DNA of 64,000 nt from NCBI RefSeq assembly GCF_003665435.1, contig NZ_CP023407.1, positions 3,162,001 to 3,226,000 on the forward strand, written 5' to 3'. The notes under the pieces were generated by a model, which worked only from the letters and a program-made list of their open reading frames with translations, was not told the DNA's origin and searched no databases. The DNA is from Streptomyces fungicidicus. Lineage in GTDB: Bacteria; Actinomycetota; Actinomycetes; Streptomycetales; Streptomycetaceae. Both the position numbers and the translations under genes were made by a program. Below, in pieces: positions 10,320-18,698 of the stretch. Positions within the stretch are counted from its first letter, which is position 1. The number at the start of each line of letters is the position of its first letter.

Positions 10320-11594
10320 TCACGTCCGCGGCGGGGTGAACTCCACGGGCAGCGTGCGCAGTCCGCGCATGATGAGCCCGCCGCGCCAGCGGAGCTCGGC
10401 GGGATCCGCGGCGAGCCGCAGGTCCGGGAGGCGGGTCAGCAGGGTGGCGAGCGCGGTCTGGCCCTCCAGCCGGGCCAGCGGGGCGCCCAGGCAGTAGTGG
10501 ATGCCGTGGCCGTACCCCAGGTGCTGGTTGTCGCGCCGGCCGAGGTCGAGCAGGTCCGGGTCGGCGAACCGCTCCGGGTCCCGGTCCGCCGCCGCCAGCA
10601 CGACGAGGACGGGGTCGCCGGCCGCGATGCGCTGCCCGCCGAGGGTGACGGGCTCGGTGGCGAACCGCCAGGTGGCGAGCTCCACGGGGCCGTCGTAGCG
10701 CAGGAGCTCCTCGACGCCGGTCTCCAGGAGTCCGTGGTCCCCGGCGGCGAGACCCCGCTGCAGCCGCTCGCGCTCGCCGGGATGGGTGAGCAGGGCGTAG
10801 GTGCCGTTGCCGATGAGGTTGACGGTGGTCTCGAACCCGGCGAACAGCAGGATGAAGGCCATCGCGGCGGCCTCGTTCTCGGTGAGGTGCTCGCCGTGGT
10901 CGGAGGCGCGGATGAGACCGGAGATGAGGTCCTCGCCGGGGGCCGGCTCGGCGGGGAGCGCCTCGCGCTTGCGGTGGATCAGCTCGGCGAGGTACCCGCG
11001 CATCTTCTTCACGGAGCGGGCGACTCCGCCCCTCGGTCCTCCGCCGTGACGGATCATCATGCCCGCCCAGTCGCGGAAGTCGTCCTGGTCCTCGCGCGGG
11101 ACGCCGAGGAGGTCGCAGATGGCGTAGATGGGGAGGGGGAAGGCGAACTCGTGGATGAGGTCCGCGGAGCCGCTGTCCGCGAACCGGTCGATGAGCCCGT
11201 CGGCGAGCTCCTGCACCCGGGGCGCGAACTCGGCGACCCGGCGCGGGGTGAACGCCTTGCTGACCAGCCGTCGCAGCCGGGTGTGGTCCGGCGGGTCGAT
11301 GTTCAGCAGATGCGTCATCAGCTCCGCCTGCCGCTCCCCGGGGATGCCGGTCTTCCCCTTGGCGTGCGCGGGCTCGTCGTGGTGCGCGGGATTCTTGGAC
11401 AGCCTGCTGTCGGCCAGGGCCTGCCTGGCGTCGCCGTACCGCGTGACCAGCCACGCCTCCACCCCGCTCGGCAGCCGTGTCCTGCGCACCGGCGCGTGCT
11501 CGCGCAGCCAGGCGTAGGCGGGATAGGGATCGGCGGCGAACTCCCAGCTGAACAGCTCGGGGGTGGGGGTGGAGGCGGAGGGGTGGTTGGTCAC
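10320..11594 (-). CDS. Cytochrome P450
   Basis: 424 aa soluble class I bacterial P450 monooxygenase. I-helix oxygen-activation motif AGFETT near residue 245, ExxR in VEELLRYDGP near 285, and heme loop LGYGHGIHYCLGAPLAR near 345-361, where Cys is the heme ligand. The usual Phe of the heme loop is Tyr here. GTG at 11594 has GAGGT close upstream. No ferredoxin or ferredoxin reductase gene is adjacent, so electron donors must be encoded elsewhere. By position next to rpfC and mazG it corresponds to SCO3099, which I recall as CYP107U1; the subfamily name is from memory, not from a search. Confidence 0.92.
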   Translation of the reverse strand: MTNHPSASTPTPELFSWEFAADPYPAYAWLREHAPVRRTRLPSGVEAWLVTRYGDARQALADSRLSKNPAHHDEPAHAKGKTGIPGERQAELMTHLLNIDPPDHTRLRRLVSKAFTPRRVAEFAPRVQELADGLIDRFADSGSADLIHEFAFPLPIYAICDLLGVPREDQDDFRDWAGMMIRHGGGPRGGVARSVKKMRGYLAELIHRKREALPAEPAPGEDLISGLIRASDHGEHLTENEAAAMAFILLFAGFETTVNLIGNGTYALLTHPGERERLQRGLAAGDHGLLETGVEELLRYDGPVELATWRFATEPVTLGGQRIAAGDPVLVVLAAADRDPERFADPDLLDLGRRDNQHLGYGHGIHYCLGAPLARLEGQTALATLLTRLPDLRLAADPAELRWRGGLIMRGLRTLPVEFTPPRT

Positions 11595-11635
11595 ACCTCG
11601 ACGGTAGCGGGCGGGCGGGGCGGGCCCGTCCCGCG

Positions 11636-12628
11636 CTATCCCCCGCTCTGCCCCTCCGCCGCCCGTATCGCGTCGCGGTACACCCGCGCCGCCGCCCGCA
11701 GCGCCGCCTCCGGGTCCACCCCGGCGGCCTCCGCCCGCACCGCCAGCGCCAGCAGCTCGTAACCGACGTCCTCCCCCGCCGGCAGCGGCACCTCCAGTCC
11801 CGCGCTCCGCGCCCGCGACCCCAGTTTCGCCGCCAGCGCCAGCCCGGGCTGCCCGATCGGCACCCCCTCCGTCACCGAGCTGCGCCGCTTCTCCTCGGCC
11901 TTGGTGCGCATCCAGTGCGCCTTGACGTCCTCCGGCGTGTCCGCCGTCTCCTCGCCGAAGACGTGCGGGTGGCGGTGGATCAGCTTGGCGACGATGCCGC
12001 CGGCCACGTCGTCGACCGAGAAGGGCGCGTCGGGGTCCTCCTCCGCTATACGGGCGTGGAAGACGACCTGGAGCAGCACGTCCCCCAGTTCCTCGCGCAG
12101 CTCGTCCCGGTCGCCCTCCTCGATGGCCTCGACGAGTTCGTACGCCTCCTCGATGCCGTACTTCGCCAGGCCCTTGTGGGTCTGCCGGGACGACCACGGG
12201 CACTCGGCGCGGATCCGGTCCATGACCTGCACCAGGTCGAGCAGCCGGGCGCCGGGGAGGTCGTAGGAGGCGGGCAGCAGCTCCAGACCGGGCATCCGGA
12301 CCCTGCCCGACCCGGCCAGCCGGGCGAGTCCGTCGGTGAGCGCGGGTTCGCCCTCGCCGGTGGCGACGACCACCACCGTCCGCCCGCCGGAGCAGGCGCC
12401 GACGATCTCCTCGGCGGTCGGTGACGCCTCCTCGACCGGTATCCCGGCCTCCCGCAGATACGGCAGCTGCGGGTGGGCGCCGTCCGCGCACAGCACCCTG
12501 TCGGCCGCGTGCAGGGCCTGCCAGGCCGGCCAGGACAGCAGGCCGGGCGCGACACGGTGGCTGGTGGTGAGCAGGACGACGCGGCCGGTGGCGGCCTCGG
12601 AGCTCGGTGCGGGGCTGTGTGCGTTCAC
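11636..12628 (-). CDS. mazG: MazG-family nucleoside triphosphate pyrophosphohydrolase
   Basis: 330 aa. Hydrolyses (d)NTPs to NMP and PPi, sanitising pools or adjusting stress nucleotides. The MazG catalytic domain is ~128-235, with metal-binding GIEEAYELVEAIEEGDRDEL (EExxE) and EELGDVLLQVVFHARI, then IHRHPHVFGE and the KAHWMRTKAEEKR segment. Residues ~14-120 resemble a degraded tetrapyrrole-methylase-like half, as in actinobacterial and YabN-type MazG proteins. The C-terminal part is helical. GTG start at 12628, ribosome site weak. The 100-bp gap upstream carries three DnaA-box sequences. Confidence 0.9.
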   Translation of the reverse strand: MNAHSPAPSSEAATGRVVLLTTSHRVAPGLLSWPAWQALHAADRVLCADGAHPQLPYLREAGIPVEEASPTAEEIVGACSGGRTVVVVATGEGEPALTDGLARLAGSGRVRMPGLELLPASYDLPGARLLDLVQVMDRIRAECPWSSRQTHKGLAKYGIEEAYELVEAIEEGDRDELREELGDVLLQVVFHARIAEEDPDAPFSVDDVAGGIVAKLIHRHPHVFGEETADTPEDVKAHWMRTKAEEKRRSSVTEGVPIGQPGLALAAKLGSRARSAGLEVPLPAGEDVGYELLALAVRAEAAGVDPEAALRAAARVYRDAIRAAEGQSGG

Positions 12629-12665
12629 GCTTCGAAACTAGCCCACCGCGCCGACAGCCCCCGAG

Positions 12666-12719
12666 TTGTCCACAGGCCGGTTGCCGAGGGACCGGTTGTC
12701 CACAGGCCGGTCGTCCACA
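12666..12719 (+). repeat. Cluster of three DnaA-box sequences
   Basis: TTGTCCACA at 12666-12674 and 12696-12704 and TCGTCCACA at 12711-12719, all in the same orientation and each followed by GG. The first two equal the preferred Streptomyces DnaA box. They fill the 100-bp gap between mazG and the SurA-like gene, 30 and 15 bp apart. Binding by DnaA is inferred from sequence only. Confidence 0.65.
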
Positions 12720-12728
12720 GGCGGCCGG

Positions 12729-13376
12729 TCAGAGCGTCTGCGGCATCCCGGCCGCCGTGACGTCCCGTACCCACGGCGTCTTGGCGTCGACCCGGCTGCT
12801 CTTCTCCACGTCCCAGTCGCCGTAGCGCGGGTTGAGGTCGACGTCGAGCTTCTTGCTCGCCTCGGACAGCGCCTGCCAGAACTCGGGCCGGCTGGTGTCG
12901 GTGCCGAGCCGCTGGGCCAGCTTCTGTGCCTGGACCTGGAGGCGGAAGTTGTCGTCGAGGCGCTGCGGCGGGATGCCGTACTGCTGCAGCCAGGCCGCCT
13001 CCAGCGCCTCGGCGCCGCCGGTCTGCTGCTCCAGGCCGGACCGCATCTGCTGGACCTCCTTGCGGGTGACGCTCACGCCGGCGTCCCGCGCGGCGCGCTC
13101 CAGCACGCGGTCCAGGACCATGCTGTGCAGGGTGTCGCGGGTGAGGGTGCCGGTCCGGGCGATGGCCTGCTGGTACTGGGCGTCGTCCGGTACGGCCGCC
13201 CGCTGGGCCGCGCGGACCTCGTCGACGCGGTTCTCCAGCTGCGACACGGTGATCCGCTCGCCGCCGACGACGGCCGCCGCACCGGGGTGCGCGTCGTTTC
13301 CGCAGGCGGTGAGCAGGGGTGCCGCCGCGGCGATCGCGGCGGTGAGGAGGAGCGCGGTGCGACGGCGGCGGTGCAA
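12729..13376 (-). CDS. SurA N-terminal-like lipoprotein
   Basis: 215 aa exported lipoprotein. Signal peptide with lipobox LLTAC places the lipidated Cys near residue 22. The mature part begins with VVGGERITVSQLENRVDEVR, typical of the SurA/PrsA chaperone N-domain, and continues helical (LTRDTLHSMVLDRVLERAARDAG). There is no recognisable parvulin (PPIC) domain, so an extracytoplasmic chaperone rather than an isomerase is likely. TTG start at 13376 is dictated by AGGAGG 5 nt upstream and the fit of the signal peptide. It corresponds in position to lpqU/SCO3101 between mazG and flanking genes. Confidence 0.8.
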   Translation of the reverse strand: MHRRRRTALLLTAAIAAAAPLLTACGNDAHPGAAAVVGGERITVSQLENRVDEVRAAQRAAVPDDAQYQQAIARTGTLTRDTLHSMVLDRVLERAARDAGVSVTRKEVQQMRSGLEQQTGGAEALEAAWLQQYGIPPQRLDDNFRLQVQAQKLAQRLGTDTSRPEFWQALSEASKKLDVDLNPRYGDWDVEKSSRVDAKTPWVRDVTAAGMPQTL

Positions 13377-13430
13377 GGAGACCTCCTGAGGAGAGCTTGT
13401 GCGGCGGTGCACAAAGTCTTGCGGTGATCG

Positions 13431-13459
13431 ATGGTAGGCATCGGCCAAGCTCTGGCCAA
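13431..13459 (-). promoter_or_regulatory. Promoter of the SurA-like gene
   Basis: On the minus strand TTGGCC (13459-13454), a 17-nt spacer and TACCAT (13436-13431) form a plausible vegetative-type promoter about 55 bp upstream of the TTG start. A GGCCAAGCTCTGGCCAA direct repeat overlaps the -35 element. Confidence 0.5.
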
Positions 13460-13569
13460 CCCATTCGACCAACGATTCACGGCAACTTCCGGCACCGGCA
13501 CGGGGGCCGTCCGGACGTACGGCCCGTCCGCGCGCCGTCCGCGGCCCCCTCGGGGCCCTCGCCGTCCCG

Positions 13570-15108
13570 CTAGCCGCGCACCTGCCCCAGCCACTGCAGG
13601 GTCCGCCGGATGTCGGCGGCCAGCGGGTGCCCGGGGCCCTGCACGCGTTCCACGTCGTGCAGCAGCCGGACCAGCGTGTCGTGGGCGGCGGCACGGTCGC
13701 CGAGGGCGAGCAGCAGATGCCCGATGCGGCGGCGCACGTCATGGGCGAGCTGCGGGTCGCCCGCCGCCACGTACTGGTTCTCGTAGTACCCCAGCAGCGC
13801 CCGGTACTCGGCGAGCGCCGCCGCCGGTTCGCCGAGCTGTTCCAGGCACTGGGCGGACTCGTAGCGGTAGCGCAGGGACTGCGGGTCGGCCTGGCCCGCC
13901 TCGGCGGCGCGTTCGTCGGCGAGGCGGCGCAGCTCGGGCAGGGCGCGCCGGTACTGGCCGTCGTCCAGGAGCGTGGCCGCGTACTGCTTGCGCAGGGTGC
14001 GGACGACCGGGGAGTGCTCGCCGTGCTGGTCGGCGGCGACGGGCAGGATCGAGCCGAGGATGTCGACGGCCTGGGTGATGCGGCCCTCGCCGAGCAGCCG
14101 CTTCACCTCGTCCACGGCCGCGGCGACATCGGCCTTCTCCCCCGTCGGCGCCGGCGCCGCGGCGGGCGCCGGCTGGGGGGCGGGGGTGCGCGCCCGGTCC
14201 GGCCAGGGGGCGTGCGGGCGCAGGAAGGGGCGGGTGGGGTCCAGCGGGGCGCCGGTGGGCGTTCCCCGTGCGGGGAGCAGCAGCGCCAGGTGTTCGTAGA
14301 CCTCCTGCGCGGAGTCCGGGCGGTGCTGGGGGTCCTTGGCGAGCAGGCGCAGCACCAGGGCCTCCAGGGCCTCGGGGACCTCCGGGCGGAGCCGGCGCAC
14401 CGGCACCGGCGGCTCGTACAGGTGCCGGTGCAGCACTCCGAGCGCCGTGGAGCCGGCGAACGGCACGTCGCCGCTGAGGAGTTCGTGCATCAGCACGCCG
14501 AGCGCGTACAGGTCCGTGTACGGGCCGACCGCGCCGCCCATCGCCTGCTCGGGGGCCATGTAGGCGGGCGATCCGATGGGCGAACCGGTGTGCGTCAGCC
14601 GGGTGGTGTCGCTGTCCATGACGGAGGCGACGCCGAGGTCGAGCACGGTGACGGTGCCGTCCTGCTTCACCATCACGTTGCGCGGCTTGAGGTCGCGGTG
14701 GACGATCGGCACGGCGTGCACGGCGCTCAGCACCGCGCACAGCTGGGCCGCGACCGCGACCGTCCACTGCCACGGGTAGGGGTCGTGTTCGGCGAGGTGG
14801 TCGCCGAGGTCGGCGCCGTCGACGTACTGCATGACGAGGAACAGTTCCTCGCCCTCGCTGCCCGCGTCGTGCACGGTGACCAGTCCGGGGTGGTCGACCT
14901 GCGCGGTCACCCGGCACTCGCGCACGAAGCGGCGGCGCAGCTCGTCGGCCTCCTGGCCGGCCACCTTGTCGGGCCGCAGCAGTTTCACCGCCACGCGCCG
15001 GTCCAGCCGCTTGTCGTAGGCCGTCCAGACCTGCCCCATGCCGCCCTGTCCGATGAGCGTGGACAGTTCGTACCGGCCGGCGACGACTCGTCCCGCCGTC
15101 ACGCTCAC
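13570..15108 (-). CDS. Serine/threonine protein kinase with TPR-like C-terminal region
   Basis: 512 aa. PknB-type kinase domain ~12-270: Gly loop IGQGGMGQVW, ATP-binding Lys in VAVKLL, catalytic VHRDLKPRNVMV, metal-binding VLDLG (DLG instead of DFG) and YMAPEQ. A Pro/Ala-rich hinge (~290-330) precedes helical repeats (~335-505) such as RRALPELRRLADERAAEAG that look like TPRs. No membrane helix, unlike many PknB kinases. GTG at 15108 overlaps the stop codon of the upstream membrane-protein gene by 4 bp, so the two are coupled and probably work together. Substrates unknown. Confidence 0.9.
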   Translation of the reverse strand: MSVTAGRVVAGRYELSTLIGQGGMGQVWTAYDKRLDRRVAVKLLRPDKVAGQEADELRRRFVRECRVTAQVDHPGLVTVHDAGSEGEELFLVMQYVDGADLGDHLAEHDPYPWQWTVAVAAQLCAVLSAVHAVPIVHRDLKPRNVMVKQDGTVTVLDLGVASVMDSDTTRLTHTGSPIGSPAYMAPEQAMGGAVGPYTDLYALGVLMHELLSGDVPFAGSTALGVLHRHLYEPPVPVRRLRPEVPEALEALVLRLLAKDPQHRPDSAQEVYEHLALLLPARGTPTGAPLDPTRPFLRPHAPWPDRARTPAPQPAPAAAPAPTGEKADVAAAVDEVKRLLGEGRITQAVDILGSILPVAADQHGEHSPVVRTLRKQYAATLLDDGQYRRALPELRRLADERAAEAGQADPQSLRYRYESAQCLEQLGEPAAALAEYRALLGYYENQYVAAGDPQLAHDVRRRIGHLLLALGDRAAAHDTLVRLLHDVERVQGPGHPLAADIRRTLQWLGQVRG

Positions 15109-15749
15109 TTGCCGCCCTCGCCGCCGCCGTGCTGTCCGGGACCGCCGTCCTGGCGGCGCAGGTAGTCGCTGAGTTCGTCCAGCTCGGCGCGCACCTGGTC
15201 GATCCGGGCGGGCGCGGGGCGCTGCGGCGGCTGCTGCGACTGCGGCGGTACGGGGGTGGGCGGCACGGGGGTGGGCGCTGCCGGGGTGTGGGGGGCCTGC
15301 GGCTGGGGCACCGGCGTGGACGCGTACGGCGAGGCGGGCCCCGGGTAGCCGTACGGGGAGTGGACGCCCGGCGCGTGCACCGTGGTGGCGTGGGGCGACG
15401 GCGGCACCTGGCCCGGGTAGGGGCGCGGCTGCCGGTGGAGGCGGATGTCCACGGTCAGGAAGTACGCGGCGGAGCTCGCACCCAGGATCAGGACGGCGGC
15501 CAGGGCCACGTCGGTCCGGTAGTCCGACTCCGGCAGCGAACCGACCACCGCCAGGCAGGCTATGGACAGCGGGAGGCTCACCCAGGCCATCGCCCAGTCG
15601 AGCGGACGCCCCCGCAGGAACGCGATCCGGAACAGCGGCACACAGGCCAGCAGACCGCAGCACAGGACTCCGGCGGCGGCGTACAGCACGCGCTGCGTGA
15701 TGACCATTGCCGCGCTGGGGGTGGGCGGCGCCGCGCCGTGGCCGTACAT
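15105..15749 (-). CDS. Membrane protein coupled to Ser/Thr kinase
   Basis: 214 aa. Three hydrophobic helices (~20-40, 52-70, 78-98), then a cytoplasmic tail rich in Pro, Gln, Tyr and Gly (~105-185) and a short C-terminal coiled coil RIDQVRAELDELSDYLRRQ (~187-205). ATG at 15749 with GGAG 5 nt upstream. It is translationally coupled to the soluble kinase downstream; the Pro-rich tail could anchor or regulate that kinase. No family name recognised. The likely promoter lies in 15750-15865, where TATACG suggests a -10 element on the minus strand. Confidence 0.8.
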   Translation of the reverse strand: MYGHGAAPPTPSAAMVITQRVLYAAAGVLCCGLLACVPLFRIAFLRGRPLDWAMAWVSLPLSIACLAVVGSLPESDYRTDVALAAVLILGASSAAYFLTVDIRLHRQPRPYPGQVPPSPHATTVHAPGVHSPYGYPGPASPYASTPVPQPQAPHTPAAPTPVPPTPVPPQSQQPPQRPAPARIDQVRAELDELSDYLRRQDGGPGQHGGGEGGK

Positions 15750-15865
15750 GACTGCTCCTGGACAGGTGTAGCCGATGGAAACTCGGAGTCCGAGCGTATA
15801 GGCCGACGGCGACAACCGGTCCCGGGATGTACCGAACCGTTGTCGTACGGGGCCCTCCCACGGGC

Positions 15866-18004
15866 TCAGTCGGGGGCGACGGTCCCGTCGGTCAGGCCGT
15901 CGTACATCCCGCGCAGCAGCTGTTCGCCGAGCCGGCCCGCCTGCCTGAGCGTCCGTTCGAACTCGTCGAGGGCGCGGAAGCGGGCGCCGTAGCGCCGCTG
16001 TTCGGCGGGCAGGAGCCGGGGCAGCTGGAGGCGGCGGACGTCGAGCCGGGTGGCGGTGGACGCGTAGCTGCTGGCCTGGCGGTTGTTGGCGGTGCCGCGC
16101 AGGAACCCGGCGAGGAACCACGCGTCGAGCAGCTCCGGATCCGGGCGCAGCAGTACGAGGTTGCGGCCCAGGGCGGCCCCGGCGGTCGCGTCGTCGATCA
16201 CCCGGGCGACGGCGCCCCCGCCCAGCACGGGGACGACGACGTCGCCCGCCTCGGTGAGCACCGCTTCCTCGTCGCCCTCCGGGAGCGTCCCGGAGGGGGC
16301 GGTTCCCGCGAGTACGTCGTGGTCGGTGAGGACGGGCAGGCGCGTGCGGCCGCCGTTTCCGCCCGTGCGCATCACCAGGGCGCCCGCGCGGGCGAGTTCC
16401 CCGACGGTGGTGAGCGGCCGGCGTCCGGCGGCGGGAAGCGCGGGGTCCACGGGCGGGGTGAGCCCGGCGGTCAGGCGCAGGGTCTCGGCGAGCCGTTCGC
16501 GTACGTCGGTGAGCCGGCCGGCGCCGTCCGCGGCGGCCGGGGGCGGCAGATGGCGGGCCGGGGCGAGGTCGACGTCGTCGTCGAGGAGTTCGATGACGGG
16601 CACGGAGCGGGCCAGGCCCGGCCGTTCGTCGAGCCGGCCGGCCCGGTCGAAGGCGTGCCAGGCGTCGAGGACCGTCTCCCGGACCCCCTGCCAGTCGGGC
16701 CCGCCGCGCCCCTCGCCGGCGAACCGCCCGGCGTCGGCGAGCAGCACCTCCGGCTGCGCGCAGGCCCGTTGTGGCCGGCGCAGCACCCACAGGTGCAGCG
16801 GGATGTTGTACGGCGGTGCCGCCCCGACCGGCAGCGCGACGACGGCGCGGAGCGCGCCCCGGCGCAGCAGGTCGGCCCTGATCCGGCGCCCGGAGCGGCG
16901 TGAGGCGGCGGCGGGCGGCATCAGCAGCACGGCGGTGCCGCCCTCCCCCAGCCGGGCGAGCGCGTGCTGCACCCAGGCCAGCTCGGACTCGGTGCGGGCC
17001 GGGAAGCCGTACTCCCAGCGGGGGTCGTAGGCGAGTTCGTCGTGTCCCCAGTTGCGCTCGTTGAACGGGGGATGGCACAGCACCGCGTCGGCCCGCAGCT
17101 CCGGGTGCGCGTCGGCGCGCAGGGCGTCGCCGGCGGCGGCGTGCACTGGGGCGCGGGTGTGCAGGGCGAGACGGAGCGCGGTGAGGGCGGCGAGCTCGGG
17201 GGAGCTGTCCTGGGCGTACAGCCGGCGGCCGGTCGCGCCGCCGCTGCCGTTGGCGCTTGGGCCGCCGTTTCCGCCGGCGTTCCCGCCGCCGTTCCCGCCG
17301 CCGGCGGAGCGCAGCAGGGCGCCGGTGCCGCAGGCGGGGTCGAGGACGGTGCGGGCGGTCCCGGCCAGGGCCGCCATGAGACCGGCGAGGTCGGCGGGGG
17401 TGACCGTGTACTGGCGCGGGTTGGCGTCGAGGTGACGGCCGAGCAGGAACTCGAAGGTGTGCCGGGCGCCCAGCTCGGCGGCGAGTTCGGCGACGGCGCG
17501 GAAGAGGGGGGCGGACGGAAGCAGCTGAGGGGCGGTGGGAGTGTTCACAGGAACGGTGTTCACAGAGCCCGGGGAGTTCGCGCGTGAGCCGTCCGGGCCG
17601 CCGCCGAGCCGGGTCGTGAGCACCTGTTCCAGCGCTGCGGGGAGCAGTGCGGCGAGCCGCTCGTCGGTGCCGGAGCTCACCTCCAGCCACACCGGGGAGC
17701 GGTCGTGGATCAGGAGCAGGACGCAGCCGGCGTGGGTGAGCGCGGTGACGGGCCCGGCGGGGTGCCCCGCGAGCCGCTGCCAGACGCGCTCCTTCAGCGG
17801 GACCTCGGCGAGCTTGCTGTGCCGGCGCAGCCAGCCCTCGACCTCGGCGAGCGCGAACGCGGGGCTGGTCTCGGTGCCGCCCACCGGCCGGGGGAAGTCG
17901 GTGTGCCGGCGGCGCCAGTTGCTGACGGCGGCGCGGCCGACTCCGGCCAGCCGCGCGATCCCGGCGGCGGTCACCTCCGTCGCGTTGTCCTGCATGCCCG
18001 GCAT
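15866..18004 (-). CDS. HTH - N6-adenine methyltransferase-like - specificity-domain fusion protein
   Basis: 712 aa from the ATG at 18004; in-frame ATGs at 18085, 18046 and 17995 are alternatives and none has an ideal ribosome site. Residues ~8-62 form a DNA-binding HTH (AAGIARLAGVGRAAVSNWRRR). Residues ~160-440 resemble type I/IIG N6-adenine methyltransferases: SAM motif I LDPACGTGALL (221-231) and motif IV region VLCHPPFNERNWG (308-320). Motif IV normally reads N/D/S-PP-Y/F; here the first residue is His, so activity is doubtful. A Gly/Asn-rich insert occupies 235-258. The C-terminal ~150 residues resemble an HsdS target-recognition domain (RGTANNRQASSYASTATRLD). No restriction subunit is nearby. 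Confidence 0.75.
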   Translation of the reverse strand: MPGMQDNATEVTAAGIARLAGVGRAAVSNWRRRHTDFPRPVGGTETSPAFALAEVEGWLRRHSKLAEVPLKERVWQRLAGHPAGPVTALTHAGCVLLLIHDRSPVWLEVSSGTDERLAALLPAALEQVLTTRLGGGPDGSRANSPGSVNTVPVNTPTAPQLLPSAPLFRAVAELAAELGARHTFEFLLGRHLDANPRQYTVTPADLAGLMAALAGTARTVLDPACGTGALLRSAGGGNGGGNAGGNGGPSANGSGGATGRRLYAQDSSPELAALTALRLALHTRAPVHAAAGDALRADAHPELRADAVLCHPPFNERNWGHDELAYDPRWEYGFPARTESELAWVQHALARLGEGGTAVLLMPPAAASRRSGRRIRADLLRRGALRAVVALPVGAAPPYNIPLHLWVLRRPQRACAQPEVLLADAGRFAGEGRGGPDWQGVRETVLDAWHAFDRAGRLDERPGLARSVPVIELLDDDVDLAPARHLPPPAAADGAGRLTDVRERLAETLRLTAGLTPPVDPALPAAGRRPLTTVGELARAGALVMRTGGNGGRTRLPVLTDHDVLAGTAPSGTLPEGDEEAVLTEAGDVVVPVLGGGAVARVIDDATAGAALGRNLVLLRPDPELLDAWFLAGFLRGTANNRQASSYASTATRLDVRRLQLPRLLPAEQRRYGARFRALDEFERTLRQAGRLGEQLLRGMYDGLTDGTVAPD

Positions 18005-18097
18005 CCCGCCCCGCTTTCCCTCTGTCCCCTGTGTGGCGACGAGCATACCGACGACGGCGAGATCCGCGGATTCACTGTCACTCATCCCCTCTCACAC

Positions 18098-18149
18098 GTG
18101 AACTGTGTTGACGCGGTTCACAGCACATGCTCTTATTGACTCCGTGAAC
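18098..18149. promoter_or_regulatory. GTGAAC/GTTCAC box cluster in divergent promoter
   Basis: GTGAAC (18098-18103) and GTTCAC (18116-18121) form a 6-bp inverted repeat with 12-bp spacer, and a further GTGAAC lies at 18144-18149. They sit between the divergent methyltransferase-like gene and the secreted-protein gene at 18199. A HTH regulator, perhaps the neighbouring gene's own product, could bind; the regulator is unknown. Confidence 0.45.
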
Positions 18150-18198
18150 GGGTGACCGCCGAACAGGTGGCGGCCGCCGCTTGGGGAGGGACACAGCC

Positions 18199-18678
18199 AT
18201 GGGCATGAAGAGCAAGCTCGTTCTGGGCGCCGTCGTGGGGATCGTCGTCATCGGCGCCGTCTCGGCGAACTCCGGTGACGCGGACGGCGGCTCCGGCGAC
18301 AAGGGCACCTCGGCGTCCGCCGAGCAGCAGTCCGCCGGCACCAAGTCGGACGGCAGGTCGGACGCGAAGCCCGCCGAGGACAAGGACGCCGAGAAGGCGT
18401 CCCAGGCCGAGCAGTTCAAGGCCTTCGTGCGGAAGAACGGCACGCCCCAGGAGAAGGACGCCGTCTCGCACATCACCAAGGTGCAGGGCGCCGACGAGCA
18501 GAACGACATCCTCGACGCCGCCGACGTCTACACCGACTTCACCGGCGGGATCATGGGCGAGGGCACGGGCCCCGCCAAGCTCATCGCCTCCGCGTTCGCC
18601 GACTGGAAGCAGAGCGACAACGGCCTCGTCACCGTCTACGACGCCGACGGCGAAATCATCGGCAACGGCAACTTCTGA
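18199..18678 (+). CDS. Small membrane-anchored or secreted hypothetical protein
   Basis: 159 aa, family not recognised. An N-terminal hydrophobic stretch (residues ~5-22, KLVLGAVVGIVVIGAVSA) acts as signal anchor, followed by a charged Ser/Lys/Asp/Glu-rich linker (~25-70) and a compact C-terminal domain (~75-159) with regularly spaced acidic and hydrophobic residues, ending DADGEIIGNGNF. ATG at 18199 with GGGGAGGG about 9 nt upstream; an in-frame TTG at 18181 precedes that site. The next gene (20 bp downstream) is a lipoprotein, so both may form a small operon for cell-envelope proteins. Confidence 0.75.
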   Translation: MGMKSKLVLGAVVGIVVIGAVSANSGDADGGSGDKGTSASAEQQSAGTKSDGRSDAKPAEDKDAEKASQAEQFKAFVRKNGTPQEKDAVSHITKVQGADEQNDILDAADVYTDFTGGIMGEGTGPAKLIASAFADWKQSDNGLVTVYDADGEIIGNGNF

Positions 18679-18698
18679 CACCCCTGGGGGATCCCGCC

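Noticed and set aside
11595..12491. N-terminal extension of the P450 frame up to 12491
   Set aside because: The extension is Arg/Gly-rich, overlaps mazG on the same strand in another frame, and has no P450 character; the GTG at 11594 is the sensible start.
15866..18004. Complete restriction-modification system
   Set aside because: Only the fused methyltransferase-like protein is present; no HsdR, nuclease or other subunit within 10 kb, and motif IV is altered.
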